Source of the DNA: JADLHS01 sp044225555
Lineage (GTDB): Bacteria; Verrucomicrobiota; Verrucomicrobiia; Limisphaerales; JADLHS01
Length of the DNA: 64,000 nt
Direction of reading: 5' to 3'
NCBI GenBank assembly: GCA_044225555.1
Contig: JBGAIM010000008.1
Span: forward strand, 62,001 to 126,000
This document shows, one piece after another, positions 48,930 through 57,248 of the stretch. The position numbers were made by a program, and so were the translations under genes. Every line of letters starts with the position of its first letter. The stretch's first letter is position 1. The notes below the pieces were generated by a model. It had not been told where the DNA came from, searched no databases, and saw only the letters and a program-made list of their open reading frames with translations.

Positions 48930-50765
48930 TCAGAGTTTCCGCAGCCGGAAAAACTGGTTGGTGGTGGCGGGAGCGTTGGTCACGAGGCACTGCTTCCAAT
49001 CACCAACGGTGGTGATTCCGGAGGTGACATTCTGCCATTGCGAGGTGGGGGTGAGGTCGCTGGTGGATTCGAGCTGGTACAACGAAGCCGCTGCGGGCCA
49101 GGACACCGTGATGGTATTTCCTGCCGAGCGCAGGATGGAAAGCGAGACGTCAGTCGGTCCGGCAATGGCCGGAATTCCCGGTGAGAATTCCGAGGTGTTG
49201 CCATTGGCATCGGTCGCCGTGGCGGTGACGAGATAATCGGCGGGCGGGGCGGTCGGTAACGCGAGGTTGAATGAAGCATTCCCGCTGTTGTCCGTGTTGA
49301 CGGCGAGAGTGCCGAGCAGCAACTGACCTTCGCTCAACCCTTCAGGGTCAAAGGCTGGGCTGCCGAAGAATTCCAGACGGAAGCTGGCGTTCGGCGAACT
49401 GTTCAAAGAACCGAGGATGCGCAGTGAGCTGTAGGTATTGGTGGCGGCGGTCAGCAGTGGAAAGTTCTGCTGCCAGTTGGGACCGGAATCCACATCGCCG
49501 TCGTCGTTGGGGGTGACGCCACTGTTGAGGCCGAGATCAATGCCCAACCCGCCGTTGTCGTAGATGTCGTTGCCGGTGATTTCATTTCGATCTCCAGAAT
49601 TCACGGCCACGCCGGCGCCGCCGTTGAACTGGATGACGTTGCCATACCATGGAGTCAGACTGCCGACGCGGTTGGTGCCGCCGCTGATCCACACGCCGGC
49701 CAACTTGTTGCCCAGCGGAAAAACCGAGGGTGAGGACGCATCGGTGCCGATCCAGTTTCGTTCGATGACGCAGCCGGCCACGCCAAGCAATCGAATGCCG
49801 TTACCGCGATTGTTGACGATCTCGTTACCGGTGATGCGCACGTTGTTCGCGCCTTGAACGGCCACGCCTTCGGACCAGTTGCCGAGATCAAGAAAGCCGG
49901 CGATGTCCGTCCCAATGTAGTTGCCTTGAATCAAGTGACCGCCGCCGCCCAGGGCACTCACGCCACTGCCACTGGTGGTGGCGCTGATGATATTTCGCCC
50001 GCCCAGGCTGCCATCCCCCACGGTGATATTGGTGGCGGATTGGATCATGACCCCGGTGAACATATTGCCGCGTGGCAGATGCCCGGTGGCGTCGGTGCCG
50101 ATGAGATTGCCGAGCACGAAATTGTTCGCGACCGTCGTCCCAAAGAGGAAGACGCCATCGCCATTGCCAGAAATCACATTGCGATCCGCTGGCGACGTGC
50201 CGCCGATGCGGTTGTTCGTCGCCTGGCCGAACACCGGGCAGGAAATATAGACTCCCTGGAAAGTCATGCCGCGCGCGATGCCGTCCACGTCCAGGCCGAT
50301 CGAATTGCCCGCGATGACCACGCCCGATGAGTTGTAAATGTCGATACCCACGTCGAAGCGTACGATGACCAGTCCGCCAACCGAACCGCTATTGACCGCA
50401 TTGAAGCGCAAGGCCGTGGACTGATCATTGGTAAGCTGGTGACCGTCGAGTCGCACGAGAATGACGGCGTTCATGGCGCCGAAGGCATTGCTGTTGGTGC
50501 TGCTACCCGGCTGGGAATAACCGTTGATGGCGACGGCGCCGGTAATTTCCGGCAGCGCGGTCAGTGGCGCGATGGTCTGCACGCCGGGGCCCGGAATGTT
50601 GAACGTGATGGTGTCCGCCCCGGCGTTGGCGTTGGCATTGAGAATCGCCTGTCGCAACGAGCCGGCGCCGGAATCGTTCGCGTTTGTCACCGTGAAGACG
50701 GTGGCCGAGGAGATGGAGGCGGAGATTGCCAAGGCCAACATCCCGACCCTGATTGAACCCTTCAT
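48930..50765 (-). CDS. Secreted right-handed beta-helix protein with FYRL tail
   Basis: The product has 611 residues. The signal peptide is MLALAISASISSATVFTVTN; the start is followed by NDSGAGSLRQAILNANANAG, the opening of the CSLREA/NosD-like parallel beta-helix group. Repeats of NRIGGTSPADRNVISGNGDGV and ANNFVLGNLIGTDATG type continue to about residue 400. A beta-sandwich region follows, then a C-terminal module (SWPAAASLYQLESTSD ... TNQFFRLRKL) related to the tail of the propeller at 27390. It probably binds or degrades polysaccharide, but no catalytic residues are visible. Confidence 0.85.
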   Translation of the reverse strand: MKGSIRVGMLALAISASISSATVFTVTNANDSGAGSLRQAILNANANAGADTITFNIPGPGVQTIAPLTALPEITGAVAINGYSQPGSSTNSNAFGAMNAVILVRLDGHQLTNDQSTALRFNAVNSGSVGGLVIVRFDVGIDIYNSSGVVIAGNSIGLDVDGIARGMTFQGVYISCPVFGQATNNRIGGTSPADRNVISGNGDGVFLFGTTVANNFVLGNLIGTDATGHLPRGNMFTGVMIQSATNITVGDGSLGGRNIISATTSGSGVSALGGGGHLIQGNYIGTDIAGFLDLGNWSEGVAVQGANNVRITGNEIVNNRGNGIRLLGVAGCVIERNWIGTDASSPSVFPLGNKLAGVWISGGTNRVGSLTPWYGNVIQFNGGAGVAVNSGDRNEITGNDIYDNGGLGIDLGLNSGVTPNDDGDVDSGPNWQQNFPLLTAATNTYSSLRILGSLNSSPNASFRLEFFGSPAFDPEGLSEGQLLLGTLAVNTDNSGNASFNLALPTAPPADYLVTATATDANGNTSEFSPGIPAIAGPTDVSLSILRSAGNTITVSWPAAASLYQLESTSDLTPTSQWQNVTSGITTVGDWKQCLVTNAPATTNQFFRLRKL

Positions 50766-50939
50766 AACTTATCTAGGTAGTGCTTAACATCGTCCGCCCA
50801 CAGCCTTCAAGAAAGAACTTTACTGACCAGCGCGATGGTAACAGATGACAATTTGCCCTGTGTCTGCGATGCTCGCGCAGATGCGAGTAACTGAGGGATT
50901 CATCGCGGGGATTGATCAACAGCTTCGGCCTCCGATCCA

Positions 50940-51842
50940 GTGAACCGTTTTCTTTATTTCGTGGCACGCTTTGGAATCGGAATTCTACAGGCGTTGCCTT
51001 TGGCGTGCGTGGCGAGGATCGGTCGGTGTGGCGGAGCGGTGATGTTCTGGCTGGATCGCCGGCACCGCCGGATGGCGCTGAAAAACCTGACGCGGTGCTT
51101 CGGTGGCGAGAAATCGCCGCGGGAGATTCGGCGGCTGGCTCGGGAGAATTTTCGCCGGCTGGGAGAGAATTATTGTTCCGCCATCAAGACGGCCGTGCTG
51201 GACGAGGCGCAATTGAAAAGGGTCGTGGAGGTTCGGGACACGGGGGCGCTGGATCGCGGGCTCGCCGGAGAGGCCCCGAAGAACCGGCTTCTGGCCACCG
51301 GCCACTTCGGCAACTTCGAACTGTTCACCCGCATGGCCGCCTTCGTGCCCGGATATCGCTGTGCGGCGACGTACCGCGGCATTCGCCAGCCGCTCGTGGA
51401 CAAGCTGGTTTACTCGATGCGCACCGTTTCGGGCAATTTGATGTTCGAGCGACGCTCGGGTGCGGAGGGACTCCGGCGCGTGATGAATCAGGGCGGCGTC
51501 CTGCTTTCGCTGGCGGTGGATCAAAGTGCGCGGGACAACGGACTCGAACTGCCTTTCCTGGGACATCCCTGTTTCATGACGCGGTCGCCGGCCATCATGG
51601 CGATGCGCTACGACTGCGCCCTCTGCGCCGCGATCTGCTATCGCGTCGGGCTGGGCCGTTGGGTGATCGAAATCGGCGAGCCCATTCCGACCCGTGAGAA
51701 CGGACAACGCCGCTCGGCCGAAGCGATCACCCAGGACATCAATCGCGCTTTTGAAGTCGCTGTGCGGCGGGACCCCGCGAACTGGTTCTGGGTTCACAAC
51801 CGCTGGAAACCCCGCCTCGCTCCGGCGTCAGCTGCTGCTTGA
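50940..51842 (+). CDS. Lipid A-type lysophospholipid acyltransferase (LpxL/HtrB family)
   Basis: It transfers a secondary acyl chain to lipid A or a related lipid at the inner membrane. The product has 300 residues and starts with GTG. The HX4E catalytic motif is in LLATGHFGNFELFTRMAAF. Other family blocks are YRGIRQPLVDKLVYSMRT, GGVLLSLAVDQSARDNGLELPFLGHPCFMTR and the C-terminal WFWVHNRWKPR, all typical. One hydrophobic segment is at the N-terminus. The gene stands alone between two minus-strand genes. Confidence 0.93.
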   Translation: MNRFLYFVARFGIGILQALPLACVARIGRCGGAVMFWLDRRHRRMALKNLTRCFGGEKSPREIRRLARENFRRLGENYCSAIKTAVLDEAQLKRVVEVRDTGALDRGLAGEAPKNRLLATGHFGNFELFTRMAAFVPGYRCAATYRGIRQPLVDKLVYSMRTVSGNLMFERRSGAEGLRRVMNQGGVLLSLAVDQSARDNGLELPFLGHPCFMTRSPAIMAMRYDCALCAAICYRVGLGRWVIEIGEPIPTRENGQRRSAEAITQDINRAFEVAVRRDPANWFWVHNRWKPRLAPASAAA

Positions 51843-51888
51843 ATCCTTCGCGGTCGCTGGCTGCGCCCGGGTCCGTGCCCCAGGCGGA

Positions 51889-53100
51889 TCACTTGGCTTC
51901 CGGCACCGCTAAACGGAAGATCTTTCCGTCGAACATCAGCGCGTAAAGTTCCCCGTCGGCGTCCTGCGCAAAACTGGAGATGTTCTTTGGTTGCTGCAGA
52001 AGGGTTCCATATTCGATGACCTTCCCATCGGCGTAACGCAAGCCGAAGATGGTGCCGAGCGCGTAGTCCGCATACACGTAGACGCCGCGCAGGGCAGGGA
52101 ATTGTTTGCCGCGATACACGTAGCCGCCGGTGACACTCAATCCGAGGCCGTGATCAGCGAAGCGCGTCTGTTTTACTTGATCAGGCCGATGGGCATATTC
52201 GATCACCGGCTCGACATAACGCGCTCCTTCCGGTCCCGGCTTGAAGTGATGCAAGCCTTCGCGCACTGACCAGCCGTAGTTGCCACCTTTGACGATGAGG
52301 TCAATTTCCTCCCAATCATCCTGGCCCACGTCGCCGGCCCACAGCTCGCCGGTTTCGCGATCCCAACTGAAGCGCCAAGCATTGCGAAGCCCGTAAGCCC
52401 AGATTTCCTTGCGCACGCCGTACTTGCCAATCTCCTTCACAAACGGATTGTCCTGGGGGATGCCGTACTCCAACTGCGAGGTCCGTGCGTTTACGTCAAT
52501 GCGCAGCATCTTCGCGAGCAGCGTGGATGTGTTCTGGCCACTGCCATGCGGATCATTGGCCGCACCACCGTCACCAATGCTGATGTAGAGATAGCCGTCC
52601 GGACCAAAACTCACCTGGCCGCCGTCGTGATTCCAGTAGGGGCGTGGTATCTGCAGGAGAATCCGCTCCGAGGCGAGGTCGGCCTTATTGGGATCGGTGG
52701 CCGAGACCTTGAGTTCACTGATCACACTGCGCTTCGGGTTTTGCTGGCTGTAGAAGATGTAAACCAGCCCTTTCGATTTGAACTGGGGATGAAACGCCAT
52801 ACCCAGCAAGCCCTCTTCATTTTCCACCAACGGCTTGCGGTTCACGATGTTGAGAAATTCCGCGGCGCCCGCGCCGTCGCTGCCCTTGCGGGTGACGAGG
52901 ATCCGCCCCTGTTGCTCGACCACGAACACGCGACCCGATCCATCCGGCGCATCCTCCATCCACATGGGACGATCCGCGTGCAAGGCGGGAAGGACTTCGC
53001 GCAATTCCAATTTCGGCAGGGCGGCCTCGGATGCCCGCGGCAGCACCAGTGTCAGTGAGAGAAAGAGTCCGCAACCGATCCAGTTTATTAGTTTCACCAT
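51889..53100 (-). CDS. PQQ-dependent sugar dehydrogenase, exported
   Basis: The product has 403 residues. The signal peptide is GCGLFLSLTLVLPRASEAALP. The body is a six-bladed propeller of the soluble glucose/sorbosone dehydrogenase type: YWNHDGGQVSFGPDGYLYIS, IGDGGAANDPHGSGQN, AYGLRNAWRFSWDRETGELW, AGDVGQDDWEEIDLI and GGNYGWSVREGLHH. It would oxidise a sugar in the periplasm with PQQ. It is unrelated to the PQQ-like propeller at 42052. The stop lies 47 bases beyond the convergent acyltransferase stop. Confidence 0.93.
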   Translation of the reverse strand: MVKLINWIGCGLFLSLTLVLPRASEAALPKLELREVLPALHADRPMWMEDAPDGSGRVFVVEQQGRILVTRKGSDGAGAAEFLNIVNRKPLVENEEGLLGMAFHPQFKSKGLVYIFYSQQNPKRSVISELKVSATDPNKADLASERILLQIPRPYWNHDGGQVSFGPDGYLYISIGDGGAANDPHGSGQNTSTLLAKMLRIDVNARTSQLEYGIPQDNPFVKEIGKYGVRKEIWAYGLRNAWRFSWDRETGELWAGDVGQDDWEEIDLIVKGGNYGWSVREGLHHFKPGPEGARYVEPVIEYAHRPDQVKQTRFADHGLGLSVTGGYVYRGKQFPALRGVYVYADYALGTIFGLRYADGKVIEYGTLLQQPKNISSFAQDADGELYALMFDGKIFRLAVPEAK

Positions 53101-53263
53101 GGGCGGAGATTAGAGCGGGACGGCACGGGGTGCAAAGCGATTCCGTCCGGGAGCATCCGGGAGAGAATCTTGGCAAGCTAATGCTTGCCTTGGTGGTGCC
53201 AGCCGAAATAAACTCTCGCCTGCAAGGATGCTCTACACGTTGGGAAGATTATTCTTTCCGACC

Positions 53264-53431
53264 ATGATTCACCGGGAAAGGGCGTTGCGGGCCAGGATGC
53301 GTTGGGTGGCGGTCATCGCGGGTGGAGTGCTTGTATTGGTGGTTGCCACGGTGGTGGTTCGTATGCAAAAAAATCCATCAGGGATGACGTACGAACGGCC
53401 CCTTGAAAAGGGCAGAAGCCGGGTTCGCTGA
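53264..53431 (+). CDS. Possible small membrane protein
   Basis: The frame encodes 55 residues with one strong hydrophobic segment (WVAVIAGGVLVLVVATVVV) and basic ends. An ATG at 53228 would add 12 residues. I do not recognise it, and no ribosome-binding site is clear. It lies in a 506-base gap between the sugar dehydrogenase and tRNA-Thr that otherwise shows nothing I can name. It may be a non-coding shadow. Confidence 0.25.
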   Translation: MIHRERALRARMRWVAVIAGGVLVLVVATVVVRMQKNPSGMTYERPLEKGRSRVR

Positions 53432-53606
53432 TTTTCTCGGGTCATAGTTCGGATCGCCAGGTCGCTTCGAAATTCTGAAGCGACATCGTCCTGCTGACTT
53501 CAGGCGAGCCGCAGCATTCGCGTGTGCAAGTTGAAGGTCGTCGGGAGTGCCAGCAATGGTCCCTAACAGTTGCAGTTGGCCGGCACAACTCAGTTGCAAC
53601 CGAGAC

Positions 53607-53681
<75 letters not shown>

Positions 53682-53769
53682 ATCGGTCAGAGGCAGGAAA
53701 ATAGGCTTTTTCCGGAGAACCGAAAGAAAAAAATGAGTGTGCCGGAGGCTGGCCTCATGGCCCACAGGT

Positions 53770-54057
53770 CTACGCGAGGGCTGGTGCGGGATTTCCGACT
53801 GGGGCGTGGGCCAATTCAGTAATCCGGATGCCCAAACGGTCTTCCACCACCACCACTTCCCCCCGCGCCACCAGCTTGTGATTGGCACGAAGCTCCACCG
53901 GAGTGCCAGCGACCGTGTCGAGTTGCACCACCGAACCGGGGTTGAGATGCAGGATGTCGCGCATCGGCAACTGGCACGAGCCAAGTTCGACGGTGAGCGT
54001 GACCGGCACATCGAGGAGAATGTCCAGATTGGGCGACGTTTCGCTGGTGGCGTTCAT
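53770..54057 (-). CDS. fliN: Flagellar motor switch protein FliN
   Basis: This is the C-ring component of the flagellar switch. The product has 95 residues and is essentially one SPOA domain: LDILLDVPVTLTVELGSCQLPMRDILHLNPGSVVQLDTVAG, then VELRANHKLVARGEVVVVEDRLGIRITEL. Length and sequence match FliN. It is the last gene of the minus-strand flagellar operon, six bases after fliM. Confidence 0.95.
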   Translation of the reverse strand: MNATSETSPNLDILLDVPVTLTVELGSCQLPMRDILHLNPGSVVQLDTVAGTPVELRANHKLVARGEVVVVEDRLGIRITELAHAPVGNPAPALA

Positions 54058-54063
54058 GGTAAA

Positions 54064-55014
54064 TCAGGGTTTCAAAACTTGGATGACTTCAACGGCCCAT
54101 TGTTCGTCGCGGGTGCCGAGGCGACCGGTGAAACGCGTGGCCCCGCCCACACGGAGCTGGACGAAGTCCGCGGAGTCAGCCGGCAGGTCGAGGATGTCGC
54201 CAACCTTGAGCTTCGGGAGGTCGCGGGCGGTGATCTGCGGGCCGGGTAACTCGGCGTGAATCGGAATCCGGACGTTGTCGAAGGCAGCATTCCAAGCCGG
54301 GGCTTTGACGGGTGCGGGCGTTGAAGCGGTTGCCTCGGCGGGTGGCTGCAATTCGGCGCGCAACTTCTGAAGGATCGGCTCAATCGTATTGAAGGGCAGG
54401 GCCAGTGCCACGTGGCCGGTGGCCTCACCGACCTTCGCCTCGAAACGGGCGAGCAACATCGAACTGTCGGCCGGCGACGTTTGGAGATAACGACCGTCGC
54501 TCTCGTGGCCGAGCAAGCTGGGCTTCAACTCGCGCAGGCTGGTCCAGTGGGCGCACCACGTTTCGATGAACAGGTGGGCAACCTGATCAAGCAGCGCCAT
54601 TTCGATTTCGGTCAGTTCACGAACCGGCAGGTTGGCGTCGCCGGGGCCACCCATAAGGCGGTCCGAGAGCGCCAACGCCAGGGCGGGGCTGATTTCCAGC
54701 ACGCCAATGCCGCGGAGCGGTTCGGCTTTGAACATCGTGAGGTGCGCGGGTTGAGCCACGGCGCCGGCGAACTGGCGGAACGAGGGGGTTTGCAGCGAGG
54801 CGAGTGACAGTTCAAATTCGGTGCGAAACAACACGGCCAGCCGGGTGGCGCAACTGCGGCGGATTTCCTGATAGTCCGCTTGGAGCCGGCGGAGTTCCGG
54901 GCCCGAAAACAAGGACGCCTGCGAAAAGGCATAGGGTTGCGGACCGGCGGCGGCAACTGCCGCGGGCGCTGTCTCGGGCGCGGCGGCGGGGATGTTGTTT
55001 TCCGTGGACTCCAT
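54064..55014 (-). CDS. fliM: Flagellar motor switch protein FliM
   Basis: This C-ring protein sets rotor direction. The product has 316 residues. The middle CheC-like domain is visible (LFSGPELRRLQADYQEIRR, then SDRLMGGPGDANLPVRELTEIEMALLDQ with the GGxG motif). The C-terminal SPOA domain is also visible (IPIHAELPGPQITARDLPKLKVGDILDLP). The N-terminal CheY-P binding peptide normally found in FliM (LSQxEIDALL) is not visible. The first about 30 residues are alanine- and proline-rich instead. It lies six bases after fliL. Confidence 0.93.
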   Translation of the reverse strand: MESTENNIPAAAPETAPAAVAAAGPQPYAFSQASLFSGPELRRLQADYQEIRRSCATRLAVLFRTEFELSLASLQTPSFRQFAGAVAQPAHLTMFKAEPLRGIGVLEISPALALALSDRLMGGPGDANLPVRELTEIEMALLDQVAHLFIETWCAHWTSLRELKPSLLGHESDGRYLQTSPADSSMLLARFEAKVGEATGHVALALPFNTIEPILQKLRAELQPPAEATASTPAPVKAPAWNAAFDNVRIPIHAELPGPQITARDLPKLKVGDILDLPADSADFVQLRVGGATRFTGRLGTRDEQWAVEVIQVLKP

Positions 55015-55020
55015 GTTCCC

Positions 55021-55590
55021 CTACTGGATGGCGAACTCGGTAAAGAAGATTTCTTTGACCTTGCCCTGGCCCAACACGCCGTTGAAGGCGGAAACGAGTT
55101 CGGTGCGAATCAAATTGCGGGCCCCGGGTTTGTCGAGATCGGCGATGGTTTTGTTGGCGAGCACACTGGCCGCCACGTCCCGGAGTTGGGCGTCGTTTTT
55201 TTCCACGGCTTCCTTCAATTCCGGGCTGCCACCGACGAGCGTGACATTGGCCAGCAGGTAACGCGTGCCGGCGGTGCCGGACACATTCACGAGGACCTTG
55301 GTGCTCAGGGGCACGCTTGTCTTCTCCTTGCCGCCATGGCCGCCGCCGGATTCTCCTTTGGCATCGCCATGTTCCTCGCCCTCGGCATTGGTTTTGGCGT
55401 GCGCGGTGAGGCCGCCCGAGTTGGTTTTGGGCAACAGCACATAGACGGTCATCACGTAGGCGATGACCGGCATGAGGACGAGGTTGGTGATCAGCGGAAG
55501 GAACGCCTTGATGCCGCCGGACGCGGCGGCGGCTTCCGGCGCTTTGGCGGCGCCCTCGGCAGGTTTGGCGTCGGTTTTTTTGTCGGACAT
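55021..55590 (-). CDS. fliL: Flagellar basal body-associated protein FliL
   Basis: The product has 189 residues: a cytoplasmic N-terminal stretch of about 30 residues, one membrane helix (LPLITNLVLMPVIAYVMTVYVLL) and a periplasmic FliL domain. That domain contains RYLLANVTLVGGSPELKEAVEKNDAQLRDVAASVL and ARNLIRTELVSAFNGVLGQGKVKEIFFTEFAIQ, the normal C-terminal end. FliL stabilises stators around the motor. It lies 12 bases after the hook gene and upstream of fliM. Confidence 0.92.
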   Translation of the reverse strand: MSDKKTDAKPAEGAAKAPEAAAASGGIKAFLPLITNLVLMPVIAYVMTVYVLLPKTNSGGLTAHAKTNAEGEEHGDAKGESGGGHGGKEKTSVPLSTKVLVNVSGTAGTRYLLANVTLVGGSPELKEAVEKNDAQLRDVAASVLANKTIADLDKPGARNLIRTELVSAFNGVLGQGKVKEIFFTEFAIQ

Positions 55591-55602
55591 AGCGGGAACG
55601 GA

Positions 55603-56466
55603 TTAGCGTTTGAGGTTGACGAGTTCCTGGAGGATTTCGTCGCTGGTGGTGATGATGCGGGCGTTTGCCTGAAAACCGCGCTGGGTGGTAATGAGGCTGG
55701 CAAATTCGTTGGCGAGATCCACGTTGGACAATTCCAGCGAGCTGGCTTCAATTTGGCCGAGCCCGTTGCTGCCGGGCGCCTCGGGTAGCGGTGCGCCAAC
55801 ACCGCCCAACGGACCGGCGGCGCCAATTCCGGAATAGAGGTTGTCGCCCTCCTTGAGCAGGGCCTGCGGATCGCGGAAACTCTGCAACAGAATCTGACCG
55901 CGCACATACTGGGTGCCAGTCTGGAGGCTGACATTGATCTTGCCGTCCTTGCCCACCGCGAAATTAGTCATCCCGGCTGTCGGATCGGCGGTGGCCGGTC
56001 GGTCGCTGGCATCAATCTGGATGTCGCCGCGGGTGGTCAGGCCCATGTCGGTGAAACCCTGCACCCGCATGCCCTTGTTGGTGACGAGATAACCATTTTG
56101 ATCCAGCCGGAAATCCCCCGCGCGCGTGGCATATTGGATATTGCTGATGGGATCCCGCACCATGAAGAAACCATCCCCCGAAATGGACAAATCCGTGCCC
56201 ACCCCGGTACGATTGAGTGCCCCCTGGGTGTACATGTTGCGCACCGCGGCGGTGGTGACGCCTGAGCCCACCTGCATGCCGGGGTTGCCGGCACCGCTGG
56301 AACTGGCGCTGGACACCTGCAAGGTCTGGCTGAACGCATCCGCGAAATCCGACCGCGCCGCCTTGAAAGCGATCGTGTTGGAATTGGCGATGTTATTGCC
56401 AATGACATCCAGACTGTTTTGAAACTGCTGGATGCCGCTGACACCGGAAGTTAAGGCTCGAAGCAT
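55603..56466 (-). CDS. flgE: Flagellar hook-basal body protein (short FlgE-type)
   Basis: The product has 287 residues. The N-terminal rod/hook signature is SGVSGIQQFQNSLDVIGNNIANSNTIAFKAARSDF. The C-terminal signature is LSNVDLANEFASLITTQRGFQANARIITTSDEILQELV, which is the FlgE form. The middle (SISGDGFFMVRDP ... DFRLDQNGYLVTNKGMRVQGF) is also typical. At 287 residues it is shorter than most FlgE hook proteins (usually about 400 or more), in the range of rod proteins FlgF and FlgG. Its place directly after flgD favours FlgE with a reduced outer domain. Confidence 0.85.
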   Translation of the reverse strand: MLRALTSGVSGIQQFQNSLDVIGNNIANSNTIAFKAARSDFADAFSQTLQVSSASSSGAGNPGMQVGSGVTTAAVRNMYTQGALNRTGVGTDLSISGDGFFMVRDPISNIQYATRAGDFRLDQNGYLVTNKGMRVQGFTDMGLTTRGDIQIDASDRPATADPTAGMTNFAVGKDGKINVSLQTGTQYVRGQILLQSFRDPQALLKEGDNLYSGIGAAGPLGGVGAPLPEAPGSNGLGQIEASSLELSNVDLANEFASLITTQRGFQANARIITTSDEILQELVNLKR

Positions 56467-56497
56467 GGGATGAATGAATGGGGGTTAAGGGTGATAA

Positions 56498-56737
56498 CTA
56501 TTTGGGGGTGATCGTGAGAATCTGACTCATATCATAGCTCGCGCGCCCGACAACGATGCGCGGCTTGCCGGCCTCCGTGAGCACGCCTGTGACCACCCCG
56601 TGCGTGACCTTTTTCGTGCCGACCAACAAATCCACCGTGCGGCCCACCAACGCCTGGGCCATGTTGAGACTGACTACATTCGGAGCGAATTGCCGGCGCG
56701 GGAGACTCGCGGCAGTATGCGTCATGGCATGTGTCAT
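56498..56737 (-). CDS. Small protein resembling the FlgD C-terminal domain only
   Basis: The product has 79 residues from the ATG at 56737, with GAGGTG just upstream as a ribosome-binding site; a GTG 12 bases earlier is less likely. Residues about 30-79 (MAQALVGRTVDLLVGTKKV and VTGVLTEAGKPRIVVGR) align with the beta domain of the neighbouring FlgD (LLGQSVTVQDDASVDGVLTG and DGKPVLVVDGRGYELKDVL). The N-terminal FlgD hook-capping segment is absent. No named family is recognised. It sits between flgD (16 bases) and the hook gene (31 bases), so a hook-assembly role is likely. Confidence 0.7.
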   Translation of the reverse strand: MTHAMTHTAASLPRRQFAPNVVSLNMAQALVGRTVDLLVGTKKVTHGVVTGVLTEAGKPRIVVGRASYDMSQILTITPK

Positions 56738-56753
56738 ATAACACCTCACAGGT

Positions 56754-57233
56754 TTAAGGCGACTCGGCCGCGGAAGTAACCACCTCGGGCAGCGTCATCG
56801 GTTTGGGACTCACCGTCAACGGCAACGCCGACACAGGCGTCGGCGCCACCGAAAGCACATCCTTCAATTCATAGCCGCGACCATCCACCACCAACACCGG
56901 CTTCCCGTCGAAAATCTCCACCGAATTGACGATGCCCGTGAGCACGCCGTCCACACTTGCGTCATCCTGCACCGTGACCGACTGGCCGAGCAAACCTGCC
57001 GCCCGCAACTGCGCCATATCCTGCGCCATCGTTTTGCTCTGCTCGAGTGCGCTGAACGACGCCATCTGTGAAATAAACTCCGTATCCTTCACCGGATTCA
57101 TCGGATCCTGCTGCGTCATCTGCGTGACCAGCAATTTGAGGAAATCCCCCTGACCCAGCGTTTGCACCGGCGTGCGCAACGACCCTGCCGCCAGCGGATC
57201 CGCCGTCGTATTGATGATGGAACTGACAGGCAT
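56754..57233 (-). CDS. flgD: Flagellar hook assembly protein FlgD
   Basis: This is the capping scaffold for polymerising hook subunits. The product has 159 residues, short for FlgD. The N-terminal FlgD domain is clear: LGQGDFLKLLVTQMTQQDPMNPVKDTEFISQMASFSALEQ. The following Tudor-like domain is SVTVQDDASVDGVLTGIVNS and the stretch after it. The long FlgD immunoglobulin-like domain of some bacteria is absent. It lies 15 bases after fliK, and a small paralog of its C-terminal domain follows. Confidence 0.93.
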   Translation of the reverse strand: MPVSSIINTTADPLAAGSLRTPVQTLGQGDFLKLLVTQMTQQDPMNPVKDTEFISQMASFSALEQSKTMAQDMAQLRAAGLLGQSVTVQDDASVDGVLTGIVNSVEIFDGKPVLVVDGRGYELKDVLSVAPTPVSALPLTVSPKPMTLPEVVTSAAESP

Positions 57234-57248
57234 GGCGTGTTTTTTTGG

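Noticed and set aside
53684..53769. Possible terminator between fliN and tRNA-Thr
   Set aside because: A T-run exists on the minus strand, but the only stem that pairs well (GAGGC/GCCTC) has a two-base loop, so a hairpin is not supported.
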